From Pseudomonadota bacterium (lineage in GTDB: Bacteria > Myxococcota_A > Bradymonadia > Bradymonadales > GCA-2716585), in contig SYOX01000111.1 of the NCBI GenBank assembly GCA_005804885.1, positions 1-64,000 of the forward strand: a DNA stretch of 64,000 nucleotides. Direction: 5' to 3'. Below are positions 43,892 to 51,557 of the stretch, in pieces. The position numbers and the translations under genes are program-made. Below the pieces are notes generated by a model. That model was not told the DNA's origin, made no database searches, and saw nothing but the letters and a program-made list of their open reading frames with translations. The number at the start of each line of letters is the position of its first letter. Positions within the stretch are counted from its first letter, which is position 1.

Positions 43892-43975
43892 GGACGAGAT
43901 CGACCGACTTGCCACCTCCTCACAAGGTTGAGAGATTGCTCTCATTGGAAAATTTCGTACAACAGAGTTGACAAG
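43796..43975 (+). repeat. Dispersed 180-nt repeat, copy 1
   Basis: From CCTGCCGAAGTGCGA to CAGAGTTGACAAG this stretch matches 50103-50283 at about nine of ten positions, in the same orientation. Shared blocks include CTCAACCCCTGATCGCGCGC and GAGATCGACCGACTTGCC, and the AT-rich end with TCGTACAACAGAGTTGACAAG. No gene is shared. Both copies lie just upstream of accessory genes of unusual composition. Confidence 0.88.
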
Positions 43976-43997
43976 ATAAGGTGGGGGGGGGTAAGGT
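43968..43997 (+). promoter_or_regulatory. Possible sigma-70-type promoter for the tandem unknown genes
   Basis: TTGACA at 43968-43973 is followed after 18 bases by TAAGGT at 43992-43997. The spacer contains a run of eight G. It lies 74 bases before the likely ATG of the first tandem gene. The -35 box comes from the dispersed repeat; the second repeat copy has no matching -10 box, which weakens the call. Confidence 0.35.
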
Positions 43998-44070
43998 AGG
44001 TTCATCATCACACTACGGCCTCCCCAGGATTCCTGACTGGAGGTCGGCAAAACTAGGAATGGAGACCCTG

Positions 44071-44457
44071 ATGACCGGCGCAACCATCGAGATCCTGCCC
44101 AAGACCCGCTTTGAGCACTCTTCCGGCAGCCTGACCTTCAAGGCGAGCACTCCCCAGGCGATCGACACCAGCGGGTTCAACTTCCTGTCCCTCCAAGTCT
44201 GGGTCTACAACCTTCAGACGGGCGACACGCTCAAGCTTAGCCTTGAGGAGGCGACCGTCAACGAGGATGACGCCTACGTCCCTGCGCTCTCAGCCGCTGC
44301 CCCTCTGCTCACGTTTGCGGGCACCGGCTCGACCCAGACCAAGATCGTCCACCTCATCGACTTCTCGCGTTTCATCCGGCTGACGGTGCAGCCGATCTTG
44401 GCTTCGGGCAATGTCGTGGACGTGCGCGCTCACCTGAACCTGAAGCTGACCCCCTGA
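44071..44457 (+). CDS. Unknown beta-rich protein, tandem paralogue 1
   Basis: A 128-residue protein; GGAG seven bases before ATG 44071 favours it over ATG 44059. It has no signal peptide and is probably all-beta: IEILPKTRFEHSSG, QAIDTSGFNFLSLQVWVYN, LQTGDTLKLSL, EEATVNEDDAYVPAL, SRFIRLTVQPIL, SGNVVDVRAHLNLK. It shares this framework with the next gene. I do not recognise the family; the symmetric strands suggest a structural or binding subunit. It lies directly downstream of the dispersed repeat, in the accessory region. Confidence 0.7.
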   Translation: MTGATIEILPKTRFEHSSGSLTFKASTPQAIDTSGFNFLSLQVWVYNLQTGDTLKLSLEEATVNEDDAYVPALSAAAPLLTFAGTGSTQTKIVHLIDFSRFIRLTVQPILASGNVVDVRAHLNLKLTP

Positions 44458-44498
44458 CGAAGACGACACCGGACGAGGTTGACCAAGGAGCGGTGCTC

Positions 44499-44891
44499 AT
44501 GTTCAGGTCCATCGAAATCCTCCCCAAGAGGCGCTTCGAGCACTCGGCCAGCAACACGGCCTTTGTTCAAAGCACCGCTCAAGCCATCGACACGGGGGGT
44601 TACAACTTCATCTCGCTCGAAGCGTGGGCGTGGAACCTTCAGACTGGAGATACCCTCGATATCATGATTCAAGAGGCGACGGTCAACGAGGACGACGCCT
44701 TTGTCCTGGCCCTCAACAGCCCAGCTTCGGGCACCATCATTTCCCTGAGTGGTTCGTCTGGGGCGACGAGGACAGCGACGGCCTTTCTCCCCGTCTTCTC
44801 GCGCTTCGTCCGCCTGTCGATTGGCCCGAGCCTCTCGTCAGGCAACATCGTCGATGTCCGTGCAAGGCTCAACCTCAAGCAGTTCCCATGA
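44499..44891 (+). CDS. Unknown beta-rich protein, tandem paralogue 2
   Basis: A 130-residue paralogue of the preceding protein: IEILPKRRFEHSAS, QAIDTGGYNFISLEAWAWN, LQTGDTLDIMI, QEATVNEDDAFVLAL, SRFVRLSIGPSL, SGNIVDVRARLNLK. The ATG at 44499 has AGGAG eight bases upstream; GTG 44493 is in frame. The gap to the first copy is only 41 bases, so they form an operon. Strand-forming blocks are conserved while the loop around residue 85 differs in length, the pattern of a duplicated gene under selection. Function unknown. Confidence 0.7.
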   Translation: MFRSIEILPKRRFEHSASNTAFVQSTAQAIDTGGYNFISLEAWAWNLQTGDTLDIMIQEATVNEDDAFVLALNSPASGTIISLSGSSGATRTATAFLPVFSRFVRLSIGPSLSSGNIVDVRARLNLKQFP

Positions 44892-44907
44892 CCTGAATGA
44901 GCCCATC

Positions 44908-44935
44908 GACGTCCCCTCAAGATGGGGTGGACGTC
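44908..44935 (+). terminator. Hairpin after the tandem paralogues
   Basis: GACGTCC at 44908-44914 pairs with GGACGTC at 44929-44935, enclosing a short C/G-rich inner part. It starts 16 bases after the second stop. Only TTGAC follows, so it is a candidate terminator without a clear T-run. Confidence 0.45.
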
Positions 44936-45008
44936 TTGACGAACGCTGTCACCAGCCCCATCAAGACTTTAACTGGGTTATCCATCGAAGAAGGACGTTA
45001 GAAAGAAC

Positions 45009-45824
45009 ATGGCCCGCAAACCAACTTCTATTGCCCACCATTTACCAATCCAAACAAATGCAAACTCGTTTCTCAAACAACACACATCAAGTTCGTCAAA
45101 TTGGAAAAATCTGACCAGAAGTCTGGCGCGGCATTTTAATGCGCACCACTTCAATGCGGTTGATTTGATGCTCAATCCACAATCTTCATTGGAAGGCGCA
45201 ATCGGTCGAGACGCGTTCAATCGTATTGTCGATCAGTTTGATCTTGAGAAATCTAGGCGGCACACGATATCCTCAAGTGACGAAGAGTCTACAAAAAATC
45301 GAAACAAGGAAGCGCGCGAATTGGAAAGACTCCGTGCTTTGGCGAGACAGCTCAACGATCGCGCGCAAGAACAACGTGAAGCGGCAAAAGAAGCGCTCTT
45401 GATGGCAAGAGAAACCAATAGGGAAGAATTCTTTGACAAAGCAGAAAAGCTCATCGGCGCGGCGGAAAAAACTCAAAGGCTTCTCGAGGAAGTGCTGGAG
45501 GAAATAGCGGATCGCCTCGCAACGAAAGCCAGGCCAATACCAGATGACATCAAAAACGACTCCTCTGGACCATCAGGATCTCGAATTCCTTTTGCTTTGC
45601 CGGTGGTCTTCGGTCGGTTTGATATTGATCCTCTTCCGGACGCCAATTCAGGTGATCCCGGAAGATTCCCGGAGCAACTAAACTTGGTGGAGATTTTGGA
45701 TACTTTGGCGCCAGGTCGACCCAATGTCGACCCACTTCCAGACCAAGTAAAGCCAGGCACACACGGAGCACTGACTCCAACACAGTATCCCATCATTCAA
45801 AATCCTATTGGATGGCGATTTTAA
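45009..45824 (+). CDS. Coiled-coil protein of unknown function
   Basis: A 271-residue, AT-richer gene, ATG preceded by AGAAAGAAC. Residues about 95-170 form a strongly charged helical or coiled-coil region (KEARELERLRALARQLNDRA, EFFDKAEKLIGAAEKTQRLL). The N-terminus is rich in His, Asn and Ser, the C-terminus in Pro, Asp and Gly with a repeated D-x-D-P-L-P-D motif (FDIDPLPDAN, NVDPLPDQV). No signal peptide. I recognise no family. Base composition and codon use differ clearly from the high-GC backbone, suggesting horizontal acquisition. Confidence 0.6.
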   Translation: MARKPTSIAHHLPIQTNANSFLKQHTSSSSNWKNLTRSLARHFNAHHFNAVDLMLNPQSSLEGAIGRDAFNRIVDQFDLEKSRRHTISSSDEESTKNRNKEARELERLRALARQLNDRAQEQREAAKEALLMARETNREEFFDKAEKLIGAAEKTQRLLEEVLEEIADRLATKARPIPDDIKNDSSGPSGSRIPFALPVVFGRFDIDPLPDANSGDPGRFPEQLNLVEILDTLAPGRPNVDPLPDQVKPGTHGALTPTQYPIIQNPIGWRF

Positions 45825-45947
45825 AAATCAAGGCCACCGTTGATGAAATCGTCTCCGGGAAAAGTGGATGTGTTCGACGTGGCCGAAAGTTGGCGTTGCT
45901 ACATCCTGCTCGCTTTATCTTCAGTCAAGTCAGGCACCTGTCTCGGT

Positions 45948-46325
45948 ATGGCAAAATTCATTATGTCTTTGATTTTTATTGTAAATATGTCTTGCGACTA
46001 TGGAGGCAATGAAGGGGTGAGAGGTTTGGGTGGCGTTTATCAAGTCGACGACTATTATCGAAGTCTATCTGGACACCATAGGGTCGGACTAATCAAAGTG
46101 GCACACGGTTGCTGGATATCTGGTGTTGATGGAATGCCAAAAACGGTTGTCTTGACATGTTTTGGTCCGAGTGGAGACTCATTTCGGGTTGATCTTGACA
46201 ATGAACTTTGTGGCGATATTGAGGAGCTTGGGTATGTCTATGTAAACATGTTGGTTCGACATAAGGACGACATCCATCTCCAATCGTGCGAAGTCAAACC
46301 TTCTTCCTGTGGTTGCGAAAATTGA
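45948..46325 (+). CDS. Probable exported or lipoprotein, unknown
   Basis: About 125 residues from ATG 45948: MAKFIMSLIFIVNMSC gives a short signal-like helix ending in a Cys, a marginal lipobox. Seven Cys follow (GCWISG, LTCFGP, ELCGD, QSCEV, SSCGCE), suggesting an oxidised, exported protein. The frame is open from 45840, but the upstream part looks unconserved and has no good start. AT-richer than the backbone. No family recognised. Confidence 0.5.
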   Translation: MAKFIMSLIFIVNMSCDYGGNEGVRGLGGVYQVDDYYRSLSGHHRVGLIKVAHGCWISGVDGMPKTVVLTCFGPSGDSFRVDLDNELCGDIEELGYVYVNMLVRHKDDIHLQSCEVKPSSCGCEN

Positions 46326-46334
46326 CTAGAACGG

Positions 46335-46422
46335 CGTGAGTCTCAGTCGGAACCGGCCTTGCGCCGTGTGCTGCTGTGGACTGACCGTTCATTGCCTTCG
46401 CTGTCACCTGTCGAGACTCACG
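46335..46422. repeat. 10-bp inverted repeat
   Basis: CGTGAGTCTC at 46335-46344 and GAGACTCACG at 46413-46422 are perfect reverse complements 68 bases apart, in the gap after the Cys-rich gene. It could be a loose terminator or the ends of a small element; nothing recognisable lies between. Confidence 0.45.
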
Positions 46423-46504
46423 ATACTCTAAGTTGACCTTCAGGTTTCTATGGGATACATCCTAAGAGCCGGTAATCGACGACTGAACGCTAAGAGAGGA
46501 CGAC

Positions 46505-47335
46505 ATGGCGATTTTGCTCAAACTTCCCCAGGCCCTGAGCGTCGCGGATCTGCTCAAGGTGTGCTCGGATCTTCATCCCATGGTCAAAACACACAAGGTC
46601 TTCGTGGCCAGCAAGCACATGGACGGGGAGGCCTTCGTGGACGGGGCGCTGCTGGCTCACAAGGATCTCCAGACCAAGGCCGACAAGGCCCACAAGGAGG
46701 GCGGTGAGGCCGATCAAGCCCTGGCGCGCCGCACGGCCTTCCACCAGGAGGCCCGCCAGCACGTCAGGGACGCTCGACGGCGGGTGCGCCTGATCGTCCG
46801 CTTCCTCAAACGCGACAAGAAGAACGACGAGAGCGCCCGAGCGCTGCTTCGCGATTACGCCATCCGCGGCAACCAAGGCAACATCAACCGCGCCAGCCAC
46901 CTCGTCCAGGCCCTCTCGCGCATCGCCACCGCCCACGAGAAGCACGGCCCCACGCTGCTGCGCTGGGGCAGCGACGAAGCCTTCGTGGCCCAGAGCAAGG
47001 CCATGCTCGACGCCCACCCCGAGGTCGTCAACTCCCTGACCCGCGAGCGCAGCGAGGCCGAGCTGGCCACCGACCAGCGCAACCAGGCCCACACCCTGGC
47101 GCTCAACCTCTTCAACGACGTTCTGCACATCGTCGAGACCTTCGCGGCCCAGGATGACAGGGCCGTGGCCGACTTCAGGTCCGTCATGAACAAACACCGC
47201 ACCCTGCTCCAGGGCTCCTCCCTGGACGCCGACGAGGATGACGAGGACGACCTGGATGCGAACGACGATATCTTCGACGACGAAGAGGGCGGCAAGGGCG
47301 CCGACGACGACAAAGGCGGCGATCTGGACGCCTGA
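46505..47335 (+). CDS. Helical protein with acidic tail, unknown
   Basis: A 276-residue protein, MAILLKLPQALSV, with GAGAGGACGAC before the ATG. It is mostly alpha-helical with a basic middle (ARQHVRDARRRVRLIVRFLKR) and a very acidic end (DADEDDEDDLDANDDIFDDEE). No signal peptide or membrane helix. GC content fits the chromosome, unlike the two genes before it. The charge arrangement suggests a nucleic-acid- or protein-binding scaffold; this is only inference. Confidence 0.65.
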   Translation: MAILLKLPQALSVADLLKVCSDLHPMVKTHKVFVASKHMDGEAFVDGALLAHKDLQTKADKAHKEGGEADQALARRTAFHQEARQHVRDARRRVRLIVRFLKRDKKNDESARALLRDYAIRGNQGNINRASHLVQALSRIATAHEKHGPTLLRWGSDEAFVAQSKAMLDAHPEVVNSLTRERSEAELATDQRNQAHTLALNLFNDVLHIVETFAAQDDRAVADFRSVMNKHRTLLQGSSLDADEDDEDDLDANDDIFDDEEGGKGADDDKGGDLDA

Positions 47336-47690
47336 CCCCCCCTGATGCTGGCTCCAAAGTCCCCCGGCCTGCGGTCGAAGCCACCCGCGTTGTCCACGAA
47401 GGCGCCCGTCGGGCGCGACCTATCGCTCGTCGAGCACACGAAGGCGCCCGCTCGAAGGCTTCATGAGGGTGACGTTGCCTTGGAGCCCCCCCCGATGCGC
47501 TTCTTGAAGCCCCCTCCCAGACGCTCCCCACCCCTGACCTTGTCCTTGGTGCCACCTCGCCTCTTCAACTCATGGGGTGACGTTGCACTTGAAGCCGGAC
47601 GCGCTCTCCTCGAAGGGCGGTGATGTTGCCTTGGATGCCCCACGTTGGATTTTGAGCGACCCGCCCTCGGGCGAGCGTGGGGCTCATGCT
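47336..47690. other. Non-coding stretch with degenerate intergenic repeats
   Basis: No gene is supported. Three imperfect copies of GGTGACGTTGCCTTGGAGCC lie at about 47467, 47576 and 47619, and GAAGGCGCCCG occurs at about 47398 and 47440. The stretch ends at the start of the copied gene ends described at 47691. Confidence 0.5.
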
Positions 47691-47969
47691 CAAGGGCGAG
47701 CCACGATCAGGCGAGGCCGCGGGGCGCGCTCGGGGGATGGGCGGGGTCAGGAGAGCTGTTCGAAGGGGAGGAGGTCGGGGGCAAGAAGCCATACACGCTC
47801 GCCCGAGCACCCCGCTGAAACGACCCCTTGAGATCCCGCGGGGAGCCAATGCGAAGATCATCCATCAAAACAAGGAGTTGGGCATGATGCGAGCGATCCT
47901 TGGGGCGACCCTCGGCGGGGCGGTCGGGCTCATCTCCTCCTGGGCCGTCATCCTGATCACCCTGCCGGA
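47691..47969. repeat. Patchwork of two copied gene ends
   Basis: Bases 47691-47792 match 52184-52302, which spans the 3' end of the minus-strand unknown gene at 52256 and its flank. The copy has five G where the gene has six, so its frame is broken. Directly joined to it, 47793-47969 match 43603-43782 (pepD 3' end plus the small membrane gene). The sharp joint at 47792/47793 shows that pieces from two loci were brought together. Confidence 0.8.
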
Positions 47970-48075
47970 TGTCCTCTACGAGCGGGCGCTCGGGTGGATC
48001 TTGCTCGCCGCCCTCGTCGGCGCGATCCTGGGCCTCGTCGCCGCGCTCTGGACAGCCCCGCGCCGCCCCCGATGA
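47884..48075 (+). CDS. Two-helix small membrane protein
   Basis: A 63-residue protein, MMRAILGATLGGAVGLISSW, with AAGGAG six bases before the ATG. Helix one is about 4-25 and helix two about 33-55 (LGWILLAALVGAILGLVAAL); Gly-rich packing motifs occur in both. It ends in a basic tail APRRPR. It is the intact relative of the truncated copy at 43697, and the two share ribosome-binding site and leader. Function unknown. Confidence 0.65.
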   Translation: MMRAILGATLGGAVGLISSWAVILITLPDVLYERALGWILLAALVGAILGLVAALWTAPRRPR

Positions 48076-48142
48076 CATCAAGGGTCAATGACCGATGGGA
48101 TCACCCACCTGTCACGGCGGCGCCAACCGCAGAGGTTCGACC

Positions 48143-48652
48143 ATGACCCCCACGATCCGCAGCGAAGCCGCGGGCGACGCGCCCGCCATCCACGCCCTGA
48201 CCCGGGACGCGTTCCAGAGCGCGCCGCACACGAGCCACACCGAGCAGCACGTCGTCGACGCGCTTCGCGAGGCCGGCGTGTTGAGCCTCTCGCTCGTCGC
48301 CGAAGAAGGCGGCCGCCTCATCGGCCACGTCGCCTGCTCGCCCGTGGTGATCGACGAGGGCGCCGTCACCGGCTGGTTCGGGCTCGGTCCCATCTCGGTC
48401 CTGCCCGAGCGTCAAGGGCGAGGCGTGGGCGCGCTGCTCATGCGGGCGGCGCTGTCCGAGCTTCGATCGCGCGGCGCCGCCGGGGTCGTCCTGCTCGGCG
48501 ATCCGGCTTACTACGCCCGCTTCGGCTTTGCGGCGGTCGCGTCGCTGGTCCTGCCGGACGTCCCGCCCGAGGTCTTTCAAGCGCTCTCGTTCTCGGGGGG
48601 CTTCCCCGCCGGGGTCGTCCGCTATCACGCGGCCTTTGACGCGACCGGGTAG
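48143..48652 (+). CDS. GNAT-family N-acetyltransferase
   Basis: A 169-residue protein beginning MTPTIRSEAAGD. It has the GNAT core: LIGHVACSPVVI, GLGPISVLPERQGRGVGALLMRAAL (the R/Q-x-x-G-x-G/A acetyl-CoA loop), and GVVLLGDPAYYARFGF. The last block, with D-P-x-Y-Y-x-R-F-G-F, is typical of the YhbS-like group of putative acetyltransferases. Substrate unknown. Its 3' end overlaps the convergent DoxX gene by 28 bases. Confidence 0.92.
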   Translation: MTPTIRSEAAGDAPAIHALTRDAFQSAPHTSHTEQHVVDALREAGVLSLSLVAEEGGRLIGHVACSPVVIDEGAVTGWFGLGPISVLPERQGRGVGALLMRAALSELRSRGAAGVVLLGDPAYYARFGFAAVASLVLPDVPPEVFQALSFSGGFPAGVVRYHAAFDATG

Positions 48653-49008
48653 GCGCCGGGCAGCCAGCTCAGGGTGTGGCGGTTGATCCAGAAGGCCGCC
48701 GTGGACAGCAGGCCCAGGATCAGGGGCGCGACGACCTGATTCAACTCCCCCGCCACGACGTGGGTCCCGAGCGCGCCGATCATGACGGCCACCAGCAGCG
48801 CCGCGCCGAAGGCCCTCGCCCTGGGGATGGCGATCAGGGCGGCCCCGGTCAGCTCGGCCAGCCCCGTGGCGATGATGAACCAGCCCGGGAAGCCCCAGCG
48901 CGCGAAGTTCTCGACCAGCTCCGGGTTACCCAGGAGCTTCATGAGCGCGGGCGGGATGAAGGCCAGCGCGAGGAATCCGGCCAGGACGTGGTTGGCGATC
49001 TTGTGCAT
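48625..49008 (-). CDS. DoxX-family membrane protein
   Basis: A 127-residue protein from MHKIANHVLAGFL, AGGA nine bases upstream. Four hydrophobic helices are visible, and the DoxX pattern (GFLALAFIPPALMKLLGNP, FARWGFPGWFIIATGLAELTGA, ALLVAVMIGALGTHVV) is clear. DoxX proteins are small four-helix membrane proteins tied to redox or thiol stress in some bacteria. It diverges from a LysR gene across 137 bases, so that regulator probably controls it. Confidence 0.87.
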   Translation of the reverse strand: MHKIANHVLAGFLALAFIPPALMKLLGNPELVENFARWGFPGWFIIATGLAELTGAALIAIPRARAFGAALLVAVMIGALGTHVVAGELNQVVAPLILGLLSTAAFWINRHTLSWLPGAYPVASKAA

Positions 49009-49145
49009 GGTGGCATCCTTCCTGGGTGGGCGCGGGTGGCTTGACCGGCGCGTCGTTGCTTCGTTGGACAATGTATTCGTTCCATGGGAGATGATAATGG
49101 GGGTGTTCTGGGTTGGGGCGTTCCATAATCGCAACGGAGGGTGAC
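49009..49145. promoter_or_regulatory. Divergent promoter region between doxX-like and lysR-like genes
   Basis: These 137 bases separate two divergent genes and are AT-richer than the coding DNA around 49070-49130 (ACAATGTATTCGTTCCATGG, GATAATGGGG, CCATAATCGC). A LysR-type operator would be expected here, with a T-N11-A core, but I could not single one out. GGAGG at about 49137 is the LysR ribosome-binding site. Confidence 0.45.
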
Positions 49146-50042
49146 GTGGAGCTTCGGGACGCGATGGTGGCCTTCGTGCGGGTGGTGGAGGCGGGGACCT
49201 TCGCCGCGGCGGCGCGCGAGATGCACATGCCGAAGTCGACGTTGAGCCGTTGGATGACGGCGCTTGAGGATCGGCTTGGGGCTCAACTGCTGGTGCGGAC
49301 GACGCGCAGGGTCTCGCTGACGGACGCGGGCCAGGTCTTCTACGGGCGGTGTCGGGACATTGCGGCCGCCATCGAAGAGGCCGAGGCCGCCGTCCACGAC
49401 CTGCAGGGGGCTCCGCGCGGGATCTTGCGGGTCACGACGATGGCTGCGCAGAGCGGTTTCTTGTCGGATCTGCTGCTGGGCTTCCAGGAGGCCTTCCCCC
49501 AGGTGGAGCTGGAGGTGTTCAGCACCAGCCGCTTCGTGAACCTGGAGGCCGAGGGCTTTGACGTGGCGATCCGGGCGGGGCAGCTGCCCGACTCGACGCT
49601 CAAGGCGCGGCTCCTGGCGCGGACGCGGCTCGTCCTGGTGGCCAGCCCCGCCTACCTCGACAAGTACGGTGCGCCCTCCACTCCGGCCGAGCTGGTCGGG
49701 CGGCCCTGCGTGCTGGGATCGGGGAACTCGGACCCGGCGGTCTGGCGCATGGCGGACGGCACCGCGCTGAGGGTCCGCGGCCCGATCCAGACCAACGCCC
49801 TGGAGCTGGCCCTGGCGGCGGCGCTGCGCGGCGTGGGCATCGCGCGGGTGCCCGATCGACTCGCCGATCCGCTGCTGGCCAGCGGCGCGCTGGTCGAGCT
49901 CCTGCCCGGATCGCTGGCTGGCGCCGGGGGCCTCTACGTCGTCTACCCGCCCTCGCGCCACCTCGCCGTCAAGGTCCAGGTCTTTGTCGATTACGTCACG
50001 GCGTGGTTTGCCGCCGGCGGGTTGGAGGCCACCGCCCTTTAA
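49146..50042 (+). CDS. LysR-family transcriptional regulator
   Basis: A 298-residue protein; GTG start at 49146 with GGAGG six bases before. The N-terminal helix-turn-helix reads TFAAAAREMHMPKSTLSRWMTALEDRLGAQLLVRTTRRVSLT (shown in part), typical of the LysR group with AaeR/DmlR-like substrate domains. The effector domain (LRVTTMAAQSGFLSDLLLGF, FDVAIRAGQLPDSTL, GVGIARVPDRLA) follows. It likely regulates the divergent DoxX gene and itself; the effector is not known. Confidence 0.93.
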   Translation: MELRDAMVAFVRVVEAGTFAAAAREMHMPKSTLSRWMTALEDRLGAQLLVRTTRRVSLTDAGQVFYGRCRDIAAAIEEAEAAVHDLQGAPRGILRVTTMAAQSGFLSDLLLGFQEAFPQVELEVFSTSRFVNLEAEGFDVAIRAGQLPDSTLKARLLARTRLVLVASPAYLDKYGAPSTPAELVGRPCVLGSGNSDPAVWRMADGTALRVRGPIQTNALELALAAALRGVGIARVPDRLADPLLASGALVELLPGSLAGAGGLYVVYPPSRHLAVKVQVFVDYVTAWFAAGGLEATAL

Positions 50043-50102
50043 CCTCCAGCGGCGATCAGACGGGACCCGCTCCGAGCACCCCCTTCGCTCCCGCTGTGCA
50101 GA

Positions 50103-50283
50103 CCTGCCGAAGTGCGACACGAACACGACGCGCCCATCCAACTCCCCCGCGATCTCTCAACCCCTGATCGCGCGCAGCCCTCGCCTCGGCATCGGTCAGG
50201 ACGAGATCGACCGACTTGCCACGTCCTCAAAAGGTTGATGGATTGTTCTCGTTAGAAAAATGTCGTACAACAGAGTTGACAAG
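50103..50283 (+). repeat. Dispersed 180-nt repeat, copy 2
   Basis: This is the second copy of the repeat at 43796, beginning 61 bases after the LysR stop. It ends at the same AACAGAGTTGACAAG point, after which the flanks differ. No transposase, tRNA or target duplication is evident. It marks the left edge of an AT-richer block of lipoprotein genes. Confidence 0.88.
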
Positions 50284-50394
50284 TCCACATGTCCAGTCCA
50301 CAACTCCAATGGGGCGAAAAACCCGAGACCGTCACCTTTTTCGCTGACCCCACGTCCACATGAGTGGTGGAAGTGACCGATCGAGTGTGAGCGC
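50284..50394. other. Short AT-rich gap after the repeat
   Basis: No gene is seen. Base composition changes sharply from GC-rich to AT-rich here, consistent with the edge of an acquired segment. Confidence 0.3.
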
Positions 50395-50775
50395 ATGTTT
50401 ATAATTCTGCAGATTAAGGTCTTTCTCATTTATTTTTTGGCAGGCATTGCTGGCCCGCAATGTTTGGCTAAAGTAGGAGCCACTGGTTCTGAAATGTTTC
50501 GGACTTGTGGGGCGGTCGATCTTGTTATGAATGACTGTCAAGATTCCGATTGCGTGTCTGTCGGGTATTTGGATGTTAAGGTGAGCGGTAAAAAGTCTTC
50601 GGTTTTGGTTCGATTGAAAAGGGATCAAAATAAAGTCAGTTCGTTTGATTGGCACTACCTTAGTATCGATCAGAAAATCCTTAACGGAGTGATTGTCTAT
50701 GTCACCCCCTTGCATAGTCCCCTTCAATTTCTCCCCTTGTATAGGGAATATGAGAAGAGTTTAATGGAAAGGTGA
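50395..50775 (+). CDS. Small exported protein, unknown
   Basis: A 126-residue AT-rich gene. MFIILQIKVFLIYFLAGIAG forms a signal peptide with cleavage likely near AGPQCLA. The mature part has a CGAV, DCQDSDC Cys pattern and beta-rich stretches (VGYLDVKVSG, SSVLVRLKRD, GVIVYVTPLHS). No ribosome-binding site is obvious. It resembles the Cys-containing exported protein at 45948 only in general character. Function unknown. Confidence 0.5.
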   Translation: MFIILQIKVFLIYFLAGIAGPQCLAKVGATGSEMFRTCGAVDLVMNDCQDSDCVSVGYLDVKVSGKKSSVLVRLKRDQNKVSSFDWHYLSIDQKILNGVIVYVTPLHSPLQFLPLYREYEKSLMER

Positions 50776-51038
50776 AGCCTATAGCGGAACCCTTGCCTCG
50801 TGATACATGAGAACAACGTCACTGACGGGCTCCATGGCTCAATAAGGCCATCAGCCCACGAGAACTCTGCTGTATGAACTAGCCCTCTTCTGTCAGTGCA
50901 GGAATCTCAAGATGGCCGATGTCGTGTTCATCGGGCTCCGCTACTCCTGCCAGATTCTGCTCGATCCCGTCCTCATCGGCATCGACTACCAGAATGACAG
51001 AAGAGAGCTAGGATTGAGATTTATCGAGGTTGACGTTT
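50776..51038. other. Gap of about 260 bases with a possible 50-codon frame
   Basis: A short frame at 50912-51064 reads MADVVFIGLRYSCQILLDPV and ends DVYVNAGQSW, with GGAA before its ATG. It overlaps the start of the next gene. It reads like protein and may be a remnant or a very small gene; support is weak. Nothing else is visible. Confidence 0.3.
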
Positions 51039-51524
51039 ATGTCAATGCAGGACAGTCTTGGTAAATTGGTTGGGTTCCCTGATGGGGTGCGTCCGCATTT
51101 ATCGATGATCTACATTCTTGTGTTTGTGTGTTCGGTAGTGTTGTGTTGGTCTTGTGCAACAACCCCAATGGAGAGTGCAACAACCCCAATGGAGAAAAAG
51201 CAGTGCTGGGATGATTTTCAGTGTGGCGCTAACTCTTTTCTAGAGGGCCAATATGTCCTTTCGTATGTATATCTATCAAGACATTTGGAGAGCAATCCAT
51301 CATGCTTCATGTGCTTCGTTATTATGGGGCACATTAAAGAAATCTTGGGCGATTATCATGGCGCGTTGATGTTCTATAGACAGGCCGAAGCTGTAGAATT
51401 GAATGTGACAACCGATTCCTTATTGAGGAGTGTTTGTCTGAAGCACTACCCTGATGAAACATGCGATTGGTACATCAACAGATCGCTCTTCAGGCTGCCG
51501 TGGGGTATGGCTGAGGGCCAATGA
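51039..51524 (+). CDS. Lipoprotein with TPR-like part, unknown
   Basis: About 161 residues from ATG 51039; ATG 51105 would give a cleaner signal peptide (MIYILVFVCSVVLCWSC, lipobox L-C-W-S-C-like). A nine-residue duplication, ATTPMES then ATTPMEK, follows the Cys. The mature part has a TPR-like helix pair (GANSFLEGQYVLSYVYLSRHL, GHIKEILGDYHGALMFYRQA). AT-rich and adjacent to another small lipoprotein gene 33 bases downstream, so the two are probably one operon. Confidence 0.6.
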   Translation: MSMQDSLGKLVGFPDGVRPHLSMIYILVFVCSVVLCWSCATTPMESATTPMEKKQCWDDFQCGANSFLEGQYVLSYVYLSRHLESNPSCFMCFVIMGHIKEILGDYHGALMFYRQAEAVELNVTTDSLLRSVCLKHYPDETCDWYINRSLFRLPWGMAEGQ

Positions 51525-51557
51525 ACGACAGCGAATTCATATTCGGGAGGGTGTGCT

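Noticed and set aside
43700-50300. Integrated phage or transposon between the two dispersed repeats
   Set aside because: No integrase, transposase, phage structural gene or tRNA attachment site is visible in the segment.
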